From the NCBI GenBank assembly GCA_959347315.1, contig OY365817.1:1675537-1739536 (forward strand): DNA of 64,000 nucleotides. The letters run 5' to 3'. The notes under the pieces are model-generated. The model was given only the letters and a program-made list of their open reading frames with translations. It was not told where the DNA came from and did not search any database. Shown here in pieces: positions 26,601 through 40,800 of this stretch (position 1 is the first letter of the stretch; each line of letters opens with the position of its first letter). The stretch is from Bimastos eiseni (taxonomy: Eukaryota > Annelida > Clitellata > Crassiclitellata > Lumbricidae). The position numbers and the translations under genes were made by a program.

Positions 26601-28611
26601 ATCAACGTCCTTTCATAAAATACTCTGGCATTGTCTTGTGCATTTGCGTAAAGTGCATTGTCCCATTTATCAATAAACACCGAAAGGTTGGTGAGTAAGA
26701 GTTACTCTTACGAAGAATATGTATTGAAGCTCCTTTCGTGTGATGAGGTGACCATTGACCTGTTGCAAGGCTTCTTCCAGTTCGGTTAGGTTCATCTCTA
26801 TGTCCTATAGAATTAACGACAAGAATGAATCAGACCTTGGCATGTAATTGCAGAAATCCATCTAACCATTACCATTGCAAAAATATTTGCATTAATCGCC
26901 TCAATTAGTTGAACACGTTGATAAGAATACGAAAGATAACTGGAACTGGTTGAGAAGAGGAATAAATGAAAAGAAGTCCATAGAATGAATGAATGAATCA
27001 ACCAATTAATGAAAGAAAGATATTGCTTCTCTTCAATAGGAACCCGCTGTAAACCACATCGACCTATCTGTCCGTCTGTCTGTTTAACTACTTATCTCTG
27101 TCTGTCTGTCTGTCTGTCTGTTTAACTACTTATCTATGTCTGTCTGTTTCAGTATGTTTGTTAATTTGTCCATTTGTCTGTCCATCTGTTTACATATCAA
27201 CTTTCACTTTACCATAGAAGGATGAAGCTTTTGATAAAGTGGACTCTGTTTGCGCATGAATTTCTCTGGTTTGGCATTGGCCTGTTGATGATTCAAGAAT
27301 TCATCTCTAGCGTAAAGCTGCAACAACTTCTTTTCATCTTGAAGAAACAGCGAAAATCATTCGCGTTAATGTTCAAAAATCATTACAACCCAGAAACTAA
27401 AAAAATTTACTAATTATCAAATTTAATTGTCAACAAATTACTTTTTAAAGAGCGATCAAAAGAAGTAGAAAACAGATGAGAAATATTGGTTTGAAATGCC
27501 TTTAAGCCCGTGCGGTAGATCTTCTATAGCGCCCACAAGGTCTTCACGCAAGGTATTTATTGGGTGAGTTCCGTAATATACCAATTTCATATCTATGGTA
27601 TCATATCATATCTTGAAATTAGATAGCGTCTCTCTCGGTACTAGCTACTCAGAGGTGCAAAAATAAACACCTGTTGAATATGTGCCATTTGAGATTGTAT
27701 GTTTATGAGCCGCATAATAAATAAATACAGCAGATATTTCTAAGCATGAAGAGACTGATAAAGAATAGATGTTCAGGAGAGAGAGACAGACAGACAGACA
27801 GAGACAGACAGAGACAGACAGAGAAAAGACAGAGACAGACAGAGACAGACAGGGACAGACAGGGACAGACAGGGACAGGCAGAGAGGGACAGACAGACAC
27901 GGACAGACAGACAGAGAGAGCAGGTGCACGACAGAATGCGTATTTATACAATGCAACGCAGCCTTATTCAACTTAACCAAATGTCTAAAGACTGAGAGAA
28001 TGACGGAGAAAGACAAACAGAGACAGATGCACGAAAACAGACGGAGACAGAGGTAAGAAGAGGTAGGCAGACAAGCAGACGAACAAAGGTAGGCAAAAAG
28101 AGAGACAGGCAGTTACACCTGCACAAAGGCAAAAGCCACGTAGACAGACAGACAGACAGACAGACAGGGATGAATAGAAATGACCCAGAGATGCTCAGTT
28201 GCTCTCTCTGTGTATCTTCCTCGCTCTTTGCTTCTCTTATTCTTTCTATCTCTCGGTGTCTGTATCCGCCCCTTTCCCTTTCCCAACACTATCTCTAACT
28301 CCATTATATTTCAGTTTCTGTCTTTCTCTCTCCACCTCTGCATGTATGCCTATCTGTCAGCCCGTGTGTCTGCATGTCGCTTTGATGACGTGCCTGGAAT
28401 AGCGTGGGCGAAATCTAGAATTCCTTGAAGACAAAAGCTAGAACTGGTGAAAGACGACGGATCCATCAATCTCTCTCTTACTGTCTTTGTCTCTCTCTGT
28501 CTCTGCCTGCCTCTCTGCCTGCCTCTCTGTCTGCCTTTCTGTCTGCCTTTTTATCTCTGTCTTCGTCTCTGTCTGTATCTGTCTGTATCTGTCTGTATCT
28601 GTCTGTGTATC

Positions 28612-28652
<41 letters not shown>

Positions 28653-28727
28653 CTCTATGTCTGTCTCTTCTGTCACTGTTTCTCTCTCTGTCGTTCTCTC
28701 TCTGTTATCTCTGTTTCTCTATCTTTC

Positions 28728-28822
<95 letters not shown>

Positions 28823-31800
28823 TCGTAGACTGCCCCCATTAACCCTTTAGGTAAGCGTGTCGTGTTTGTCGTGCAGATAAACCATCCATCAAATCCTCGT
28901 CGACCATTCCTCTAAGGTTCAGTCCTGCTGAAAGGTGTTTAATTCCTGCCTCATTACTTAGGAGGAGCACGGCTGTTCGGCCCAGACCCACCCTCCGCCT
29001 TCATTTCATTAAAGACTTCGTGCACTGCACTGTAAGACGTCCACACAATAACTGAGTGCATCTGTTTTGCACGAGAAGTACCACGCCTCAGTTTTTCATT
29101 CCTACGAGGAAGTTGTTGCACTTTGAATGGAATGCAGCTGTTTGCAAGACTCTCCACGACGTTACAATGGCAATGACCAATGTCATTAATATTGTTATTT
29201 ATCCATCTATTTACATATCTATCGAGACATCATCCATCTACCAGACCATTAAACCACTCATTCATCCATTTCTCCGTCAATCTATCCATCCATCAATTTA
29301 TCTAATCAAATCCACTCGTCCTTTTCTCCATCCTTCATCACATTTATTCGTCCATCATTCAATGCATATATCCATCGATCCGTCGCAGAGGTAACCGAAG
29401 GTCATGAGGTCATTACCTTCAAGGTCGTCAATGCGATCGTCGACGTCCTTGAGTTTCTCCTTGAGACGCGTGATCTCCAAATTCAGGCGACACAGGTCGG
29501 CATCTTTGTTAAACTATCAGCAAAATACGTCATGTAATTAGCATAATTACACATAATCTAGTCCAACACGCTCTACTCAAATCCAATCCAACGTAATCCA
29601 ATCAAACGTAATCCAACCAAACGTAAACAAATCAAACGTAATCCAATCTAACATAATTCAACCAAACGTAATCCAACCAAACGTAAACCAATCAAACGTA
29701 ATCCAATCTAACATAATTCAACCAAACGTAATCCAATCAAACGTAATCCAATAAAGCGTAATCCAATCAAACATAGTCCAATCAAACGTAATCCAAGCAA
29801 ACGTAATCCAAGCAAACGTAATCCAAGCAAACGTAATCCAATCAAACGTAATCCAATAAAGCGTAATCCAATCAAACATAGTCCAATCAAACGTAATCCA
29901 AGCAAACGTAATCCAAGCAAACGTAATCCAATCAAACGTAATCCAATCAAATGTAATCCAACCAAAAGCAATCAAATCCAAAGTAATCCAATCAAACATG
30001 ATCCAATAAAACATGATCCATTTCAACATAATCCAAATCTAAAATAGTCTACTCGGCTGCAATCTTATTGAAGGTAATTCTAATTACTCAAGTCTGACCA
30101 ATCCAATTCAGTCTACTTCAATGCCAACCAATACAGCCCAATCAACTGCACCATTCCAATCTAATTCACAATTAACTAAACCGAATGTTGTGAACTTGAA
30201 TCTGATAGCAGAGGAACTGACGGCGTTGAGATGTTTCTCCTGAAGTCTGGCGATGATATCTAGGTCTCCGAATGGCTTCGGTTCGTCAGGCATCTGTTCT
30301 ACTGTTGCTTCATGCATCGCTGGCTCTTGCTTCGGTTCAGTGATTATGGGCAATTGCTTCGATTTATCTCCTTCCACTGCGTCCTTCTTTGACTTCTTTG
30401 CCTAGAACCGACATTAAAATTATTTGATTGGAATTGATTAGCTAAGATTGTTTTAGATTTTTCGGTATTGAATTAGACAATATTCGACTTAATTTGTTGA
30501 GATGGGTTTAAATTACATAAGATATGTTGAGATAGGATTCTATTAGATTATTTCGTAATAGATTGTAATAGATTTGTTGAGATTTTATTAGATTTGTATT
30601 GCATGCAATTACAGAAACAACTCTACACTTATTATGGCGACATTCCGGACTTGATGAGCTGATAATTATGAACTATTTAAGTAAGTGATGATTATATTTA
30701 ATAAAAAAATAAGCGAAAGAAAGATAAACAATAAAAATTGAATAGGTTAGACACATTTTTAGATAATAAAGGACACAAACAAATTATTAGCTAGGGATGT
30801 GATTTCATTTATGAAAAACTAAAAAGCCATATAAGTACGAATTAGGTTAAAAAATTAGGACTAGATCAGGGGACATGATTACACAAAGAGACAGAGAGAG
30901 GGAGGCAGGGCGACGAAGACAGAGACACTCCACCTAATTGTCCAGAGCCATTCATTCCACCATGTTCTACTTTTCTCTAGCACTAAGACTGCTCGAGCGC
31001 TCCTTAGTACTAAGATGGTCCTTAGGGGGCGCTGTGTTGAAACCTACTAAAGAATAATGAAAGCGAGCATTGACAGAGAAATGCAGAGAGTTGTAAAGAC
31101 AGAAAGAGACAGAGATACACAAAGACAGACATAGCGACAGAGACAGAGAAGCATAGAGAGAGGGAGACTGACGTTTTTCTTCTTCGTTTTCTTTGGCTGT
31201 GGATCGTAGGATGGATTCGTCAGTTCAGGGAAATATTTTCCCGTCAGATCGACCAATAGCTTCACCTTCGAAGCTACATCACAGAACGATGACTAAAATG
31301 ATCGTGACGACGACGACGACAATGACAACGACGACGACGATGATGATGATTCGGCGGATGATAAGGTAAATGATGAAGGCGATACTGTTCTTTATGATTT
31401 TGCTTTTCTTATTAATCATGATGATAATAATCACGCTAATAATGATGATGACGATGATGATAATGAAATCAAAATTACAGATAAAGGTCCTTTCGATAAT
31501 AACCACGATGTTGATGACAATGATGGTGATTACGATGACGGTGTTGATGATAGTTTTGATGATTATGATACTGATGATGAGAATAACGTTGATGAGCATG
31601 ATGATGATCGCGATGATGATGATGACGACGAAGAGTGATTTACCTGTTCAAGCATTAATTAAAAACATTTCAACCAGTGAATTCGCAAGATATATATAGT
31701 GAGTTCAGGTGATACATGTGAGTATAATTTTGCTAAGACAGTAACTGTTCTTTACCTGTGCAAGCATCAAGTTGGTCCTGTAGTGTCTCGTACTTGTCAA

Positions 31801-34800
31801 TGAGAACATCCAACGTGTAGTTAATCTTATCAATATTTAAATCGCCCTCATTTTTTCCAGCCTGAAATTTTAAAATACACGATTATTTCTTTTTGCCAGT
31901 CTGCAATTACACCAAAAGTGAAACAATACAGATCCTATTTTCTCGAGCTCGGCATTGTCAGATTTGACCATCATACACTGCCTGAAGGAAAGAAGTAGTT
32001 ACAAGGAATAAGCAAATAAGTTTGATAAAGGGCAATTAATAAATTGATTCAAACTAATCCTTATCTTTAACTCCAAATTATTATAGCGCTGGTATAAGCT
32101 AAGGGCTGAGCAACCCAAAACAGAATATTCAGGCTACTGCTTACTATTAATTCCACAGCCAACTCTTCAACCTCCAATGTACTCTCTTCAATTAATCAAT
32201 CAATCAATCACTCAATTAATCAATCAATATCGTTTTTATTGACTCCAATAACAGTAATCGTTAACAGTACATACAAACAACTATCGCCAGTATAATTAAA
32301 ATGGCACGATAGAAAAAACAAAAATGTCAACTGGACAATAAGTTACTGATTTAACACTGATGTGGGAGGCTACTGGGAAAGAAAAATTCCCAGAGGAACC
32401 ATATTATGGTTCCTCTGGGGATTTTTCTTTCTATGGTTCTCCTGGGGATTTTTCTCTCCCAATTCCCTACTAGAGGAACCAAATTATGGTTCCGCTGGTA
32501 GGGGACAACTTTTCATATAAGCATTGATGCATGAGATTGAAAAGATAAGGCTAATAATATTTTCGTCTTTCTCTCACAACCAACGCGTCTCCTTACCACA
32601 GCGTAATCATCAAAAGAGAATCTTAATTAACCTGGCACGAAACGAGAGACTTGATTTGGCAGAATGCCGGTGAACAAGCTGGTTTCCCCGATGTGGCTTT
32701 TGTGGCATTAAGAAATTTTCAAAGATTTACATTACTCTAAATTACATCCTACACTCCAGGTTACTACACTATGCTCCTCAACTTAGAACGTACTCTTAAA
32801 CCTACCATTCCGTACTCTGGCTTCAGCGCAACTCCGACACAATCAAGGTTGTGAATCCTGGTCACTTCTTCCTCAGTCAGTCGAGTCTTCTGTGGTCTTG
32901 AACTCTCCTGCTCCGCATTAGGGGCCACTCCTGCCGCCTCTGACTGACCTTGACCTTGACGTGACTGACCTGGGTCATGCTCCTTCTTAGCCGCTTCGTC
33001 GTTCTGTCCTTGACCACTCTGTACTTCCGTTTTGACAATATCGTCGTCAGGGTTTGGTACGTCAGCATAGCGATAGACCTGTTCTGATGCTGCCTTGCTG
33101 AAGACCCTGAGGTAGAGGGGCAATCGGTCAGGGCTGAAAACAGAAAGAGACTGAGGTATTGGCATAGAGCTGAGACAAGAGAGCGGTATATGTGTTTATT
33201 ACTTTGAGCTTGTTTCTTTGTTTTACTCACACGGTGAGATAATTTGAATGCAGGGTTAACACAATTATAACACACAGTACATGTGCATCTGGGAGAGACC
33301 ACGTGAGGTGGAGAAGGAAGGAATGGAATAACTAGCGTATAATAATGCCCACCACGCCGCATTCTCGAGGTCCCCGATGCTTCACACAGAGTGTGAGGTG
33401 GAGGAATGGAGACCTCGCCGGGATACAGGTAGATTTGGACTTTTTGTTGGCCGGTGACAGTTCATTTGCACCTAGGGATGAAGGGAGACAGAAGTTGAAG
33501 GCTGAACAGGTGGAGCGAACCTGTTGTTGGATTGGCGGACATATACTTGTCTTACGTTGGAAAGGATGAGTGCACACGTGGGTGGCAGAGGGGATCCATC
33601 TTTTCATTGATGGGCGGTATAAGTCGTGGATTTATTTGTCTCTGATAGGCCTACGTAGTCTAATACGTAGCTGGTTATGATGTCTGAGTCGTCTAATTTC
33701 GGATCAAGTGATATTTTACAATATACAAAAAAATAATAGCAGCGTGGTTAAAATTGCGACGATTGCAACTCACTGGACGATGCAGTACTTTGCCAGCCAG
33801 TCTAGCGGATCCACTATGTCCTTGACCTCCGTGATTGGAACAGGTGCACCCACCTGTCGTTTAAACGTCATCATTGGTCGACTGATTCTCCTGTCAACAA
33901 GAAACATAGCGGCCAATTATTTTACAACATAGCAATTCCTAACAACAAAGCAGTTACCACTGGAGCTGCAATTACCACTTGAGCTGAAGTTACAGTAATA
34001 CTTCTCTATTATAATTAATTCCAATGCAGTTCTGCCGTCTCAAGCTCATTCCTATTAGATGAAAATAGACAGATTGCAAAAATTAGATATTTAGTAGAAT
34101 TAATGTTTTCGCGAAGTTACAACACGTCATCCTCTGACGACCAATCATTCGTATTTAAAATAATGTGCATGTTTCGCGTTTTACTACAGTGGCGTATTAC
34201 TCTTCTGGGCAATAATATGGCAATAATATGACAATAACATGGCAATAACATGGCAATAACATGGCAATAATATGGCAATAACATGGCAATAACATGGCAA
34301 TAACATCGCAATAATATGGCAATAATATGGCAACAATATGGCAATAACATGGCAATAACATGGCAATAACATGGCAATAATATGGCAATAATATGGCAAT
34401 AATATGGCAATAACATGGCAATAATATGGTAATAACATGGCAATAATATGGCAATAATATGGCAATAACATGGCAATAATATGGCAATAATATGGCAATA
34501 ACATGGCAATAATATGGTAATAACATGGCAATAATACGGCAATAATATGGCAATAATATGGCCTCCTCGACCTTGCTTATTTTCAAATGAGAGTTTAATC
34601 GCCACCGCTCTCGTCCGTTGTTTCAATGGACGCCACGTCATTTATGGTCAGCGTGCAAAGACCGAGATTTAGTCCGAGATTTAATCTCTGAAAGAAGCCA
34701 GCATTGGGAAGCAACCCGCGGTCACCATGCTCTCTTCCCCCAGAGACGCGTGAGCTCCTACCATAGGTAAAGGAATGACATCTGATACCAGGTAATTGAG

Positions 34801-37800
34801 CAAGTCGTAGCTAACTCGGCCGGTTTGCGCTAACCAATTTAGCAACGGAACCCCTCAATTGAGAAGTACATATAGTGTGCATGCAATCACGTTAATCGCT
34901 TACATATATTGCTACCTTAGCGGAAATGAACTTAACAAAAATAAATTTAGTCTGCTAAGGAGTCCATCAATTTCCAGAAAATCCTATGGTGACTTTATAA
35001 GATAAATAAATGACCCACTTAATTTAACTGAACTTACTAAGCGGTACTAAATTTACGGCATCAATATTTAGTTAAACTGCTGTGTTTATGCTAATTATCT
35101 CTTTCATTTGAGTTTAATTTAAATTTTATTTCATTGTATTTTGTGTAATTTAACTGGAAAACAAATATTGTTCCGTTTTCTCCTCCACTCCCTTAGGCTT
35201 CAATGAGTGATCTATAAAGACTGGTGCCCGACCTTGACTTGCGTTTGTCCTTGAGGGCGGGTGGTGGGGGTCTCTGCCTCGGTGGTTCTAACATCGGAGG
35301 TGGAGTTTCCACATCCGTTGTACTCAGGTCACGTATCGGTTTCACCTGGAGTAAAAGATGGGCATGATAAGACAACTATATGGAACCTCTTCATGCATGA
35401 ATGGATTGACGAACGAATTCATGCATGAATGAATGCATGAATGAATGAAAGAATTAATGAATGGATGAGCGATCGATGTATAGATCGTTGACTGAATGAA
35501 TGAATGCATTGCTACATGATTAATGGGTGGACGAATGCATGGATAGATGTATTGCTAAATGAACGCATGAATGATTCATGAATGGATGGATGAATGTAAT
35601 GATAAATGTTTAAATGAATGAAAAGTGAATGGATGGATAGATGGAAAGATTAATAATCTGACCGGTTCGACGAATTCCATCATCTTCGGTGGAAAAGGTG
35701 GATCGATCTTTGGCAGCGGAAGAGGCTCGGGAAGTTTTGACACGGAGATCCTAGGAAGGGAGTGGTCCTTGAAAATCATTGGCTGTCCATCTTCGGGCTC
35801 AGGTGACGATGATGACTCCTTAGAAACACATAGCAACCAACGTCATCACTGCTGCGGTGTCACATTCAGTTGTCGTATTATTATTCACAGCATTGATCAT
35901 ATAATTAATCATAATATTATTATGCAGGTTAATAATTATTATTATTGATCAATTGTAGTCAAATTATTGATCATATCTTATTTATTATTATTATTAATCA
36001 TGTTTTTAATCATTCAATGTATCAATCACTATATTGTAGCCTAAGTTATAGAGACGGATAGTATTGAAATTTACTGCTCTAATCAGTTCATTCTGTCAAA
36101 TCTTTGAGGTCATTCAGAGTTTCCATATAGACTCGTCTAATTCCACTTCCATATCCACCGTAGCTTGACTTCTCTTTCCTCAAAATTTCAAATTTTTATT
36201 TTATGATGAAATTTGATAGCACCCTTCTTCCAGCATCTTTTGCTCAGAAGTGCACACGCCTCGACGGCGCAATTGTAGTTGTACAGCAGAGCAATTGTGT
36301 GCGAAGGACTTGCTCAAGGTCCCTACACTGTGACTCCCCGGACGAGGGTCGAACTCGCTCACTCAGCGCACACTGAGCGTTACGGGCCGACCGCTCTAAC
36401 CAATCAACCACCGTGCCACACAATATTGGAATTAAGGAATTCATATCAATGGAATTAAGACCTGATCATCTCTGTCTTCCAAAGGATTACGCTTTCTAGT
36501 TTGGATTTCACTTCAAAGGATCATCGACTGATGTCGTGGACAATAAATATGGTTATGACACATTAGAAGTCAGTCGATTAGATAAAATCAGGTCTTAAAA
36601 GTTATTCATATGATCATCAGCCTTCATAATAAGTTGTAGTCTGTTTCATCGCTGTTTCTATCCAGTAGTTCAATACTTAACATTATCATCAACACTGAAG
36701 CCGAGTTGGATCTCTTAATTCGCCTGTTCTTATCATAACTCAATAGTATAATATATGTCTGTATTCGTTCTTTTTCATTCATGATATCATTACTGTGTCA
36801 TTCATATAGGACTCTATCCTCTTAATGGTTGCCCGGCTTCAAGGTGCACTTCTGAACTTTCTGTAAGGAGGGCATTATCAAATTACAGTTGTATTGTATT
36901 GTATCCTCTGCTTTGATACCCACGTATGATCTGGTGCCAAATTGAGCGCAAGTGATTGCATTGTCGTTCTTCCTCCAGAGGGTGTCCTACCTCAAGAGAC
37001 GTTGGCGTTTCAGTCTCTCTCTTCTCAACCGAAGACAAATTCTGTTGAGCTCGTTTTGGTTCACGAGGTTTCTCCTTCTTCGAAACATCCTTTGTCTTTA
37101 GCCTTGGCTTCCCATTCGTCGGATGCTCTACAAAGGCAACCATACGTATGAAGTGTTAGCCGCTTCGTTTGTTTAGTTTCCAGTGATCTATTTAATCTTA
37201 TAGTCATTCTTCGCCCATTTCATTTGGCAAAATATAAGCTTGATTGATGATAATAACGCTTGCTTAAATAGAAATTGGATTGATCAAAATAATTGTTGTA
37301 AATAGAATTTGCATCAGCAGGCATTTTTATCATCAGCCCAACTTCTATTTTATCAAATAAAATTGCGAAAAATGGTCGTGAACCAATTGTCATGAACCAT
37401 TTGTCGTCAACTATTTGTCGTGAACCATTTGTCGTCAACTATTTGTCGTGAACCATTCACCGTGAACCACTTGTCGTGGAACCAGATGAACCATCTTCCT
37501 TGACTTTTTCCTACCTTTCATAACCCTACCGTTCTTTACATTTAGACTTATCACCCATCCCAACCCTCCAGTTTCCTACCCTCTGATAATCCTGCCTTTC
37601 CATACTCTAAACCACCGCTCTTGATTCTGCCCCACCTTTCATAGCCAACCGTTTCTTTTAATTTGATTACTTACTCTCCCCAGCTATACCTATCCTTACT
37701 CCTTACCCTACTGTCGCCCATCTCCACCTCATAGTTTGACCTGGAAAATTCCTCACCTTCTTCGTCCTCTGTTTCCGCATCCGATGCTATTCCAATGTCC

Positions 37801-40800
37801 TCGGATGTTCTCTCTGGTGAAACAACGGATGACTTTCTTCTGCTAATGGATTTCCTCTCTGAAAGTTTCAGGAAGTATCTTACTTTGTGGTTAACTACTG
37901 CATAGAGTCATCGAGAGATAATATTAAGACGCAATATAAATGTCATGATATGAAAACAACACACTGAAAACCTGGTCTATTTTCAAGTAACACTTTGTTT
38001 ACTAGCTAACTACGGGCTTGAAAGGTTTCACTTGTTATTCTTTTTCCTGTTCATAGAAAATACTAATATACCTACTATTACGAGTTCCTCTATTTCCCCA
38101 ATTACTTCCACTACTACTTCCACTGCAACTGATAACAAAACAATAATTATAATCAACAATGTAAAAAAATTATTATTATTATTATCATTATTATCATTAT
38201 TGTAATTGGCCTTGTAGGGCCCTTCTTGTAGGGCTAAACAGAGACACGGGCTTTACAAACTACATAATATGGAACATTTATGTATTGTATATAAATATAC
38301 GTGTCAATAATAATAATATTTTATTGGTACATATACGAGTTCTCGTCCTCTGTAATGCTACATCGGTACCTTAATGGAGAGGTGCATTGTTGGGTACTAC
38401 GAAGATAGGCTTAGAGTGTAAAAGGCGCACGTGTCTCTGTAGTTAATTTCGGCCCACTTGAGTTGAGGTTAATGATAATTGGAGGGAACTGACGTTGTTG
38501 GCCGCTGATAAGCAGGTCGTCCTGTGTTAGTGAAGCCATCAATTCTCCATTATTTTGTGTAACTCATACCCCTAGTCTAGTGTGCAATTAATCACCATGG
38601 TCGTTACATGATACATACTTTTTCTTGCACAAGTTAACATATTCAGTCGAGGACCGTTTCAGCAAAATGGTAAAGATATACTCGAAAATCACAAGAAACT
38701 AGAATTTTCAAACGTCATAACATAAACGAGAAATGCACAGCAATCGAGAACAACAATTCGTTAAATACCTAGTAATGGAAAATAACCACTCTTAGAATGC
38801 AGATTGTGGAAATAAGAGCCCAATAGTTAGTAATAGTGAGCTCATTTTTCATTTTCACTCACATCGAATTCATTACCTCGTCATCTGTATATCTTATAAC
38901 GACCAACTTAAAAGACAAGCTTGGAAGAACAGTCCCTTGAACCAAATGTGAGATATGAACTTTGTTCGACTTCATTTTCTGAGATTTGAAATTTGCGGCA
39001 TAATAGTAATCGTTTACTCGACAATATTACTCTATAGCACCCAGAATAGCGAAGTTACGGGAACCAGCTTATTCACAGGCGCTTCATCAAATAAAATCGA
39101 TAGGCAGAGGGTTAAGATCCAGAGAACCAGACAGACGACTAAGGTGGAAGGCATTTAGAGTAGATATGGCGAGGGATAACTGGGAAAGAGGAGGAATCAG
39201 GATAGGAGTTGTGAAAAAACAGTGTTTTCAGGTTGGAGTGAAAGACCTGTGGGGAGATAGCAAGAGGTGAGGTTTCTGTGAGTTCGTAGGATGGATCGGA
39301 TATTTGCTTTAATATGCAATAGCCTGTTCTATAGGAGCTGAGACTCGTAAGACCCACGTACAACCAATTTTGTGAAAAGAAGCATACGTAAAGACACTCG
39401 ACATGAAAAATTAACAACACTATATCTGCAGGTATAGGAAACTAGTTACCAGTAGGAAGTTATATGCAAGTATACGTAGCCAAGCAGGTGCGTAAGTATA
39501 CCTGTAATCCCGCATGCATGCGCATTTCTATGATTGTGCATGAACATTTATGTACGCATATACATGCATACAAGCATGCACACGTACATAAATGCATGCA
39601 TACATACGTTTAGTGTGTGCTGAGCGAGCGAGTTCGACCCTCGTCCGAGGCGTCAGTCACTATGTAGGGACTTTGAGCAAGTCCTTCGCGCACAATTGCT
39701 CTGCATTACAACTGCAATTGCGCCGTCGAGGTGTGCGTATGCACTTCTGAGCAAAAGATGTTGGAAGAATGGCGGTATCAAATTTCGGTAATAATAACAA
39801 TAATAATAATACATTTATTCACCTACGCAAGAACATAAAAGCTCTTACATATTTTTGGAATTACTCACACATGTGAATGTGTGTGTATGCGGTTATGTGT
39901 CATGCATCGACACGTTTATCTGGCATCTATAGAATCCCCAAAGAGATAGAAAGAGTTTAAGTGTGACTACTGACATATAGAGCATGAAAAGCGAACACAC
40001 CCACACACTCTTGCACACACAGAGAAATTGCACTCTGAGTTGCACCGGTTAGTTTACCTTCCTCCTCATCATCAACTGCCTCATCTAAAGGCGAGCTAAT
40101 CACATCTGGTGATGCTGCAGGTGATGATTCTGCTGCTGCTGCTGCTGCTGAAACGGAAATTCTACGTCGTATTGCAATTATGACAAACATTGATATAGCG
40201 CTTCTTTTACGATATACTCTCCATGCAATTTTTTGATATTGTCGTACAATTACCATTTATCCATAGGCTCGTGTGAATATAATGGCCTGCAGAACAGATA
40301 GTAATGTCACAACAATTAATATCTGCTGTCTAGTGTCAGAATGGTTGTTTCAGCTAACATAATGACACCCTAAAAGTAGCAACTGGAAAAAATTGACCGA
40401 TGCCTTTGAGTACGGCATACTTAAAAGCGCAGTACTTATTATAAGTAATCGTTAGGGCAACAAGGAAGTGACTGGGTAATTGAATTGCACAAGTCCAGGC
40501 GTCATAAGTCAAATGATAGGAATACAGCCTGGATTTGGAGAAGGACAATAATCTCGAAGTTGACGCTGCTCTCATAGTAGAGCGTCAACTTTGAGTCAAG
40601 AGTGTCACACCTCGTTCGTCAGTGTTGCAATTAGATGGAAGCCTTGAAATGTGAGATGCCTGTTCTAGGCAGTAGGTTCAAAAACAGCACGGTGGCATAA
40701 GCAATGAGCCTGCCAAGGTAGCGGGCGGCAATACACTGGTCAAGACCTATGAATGAATGGCGACCAGATAGAGAGTTATGAAGCCATGCGTATACAATAA

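Noticed and set aside
28425..28850. Long Ser/Leu frames
   Set aside because: They cover a (CT)n/(CTCTGT)n tract in all three frames.
29708..30029. Pentapeptide-repeat-like frames (GLRLI, FDWIT)
   Set aside because: They resemble pentapeptide repeats only because of the 15-bp array; there is no start context, no non-repetitive flank and the frame lies in an intron.
31279..31699. Ile/Met-rich frames as membrane proteins
   Set aside because: They follow an imperfect GAT repeat within an intron and are open on both strands.
34117..34641. Cys/Ile/Leu/Pro periodic frames
   Set aside because: They come from the 11-bp minisatellite and are open in all three frames.
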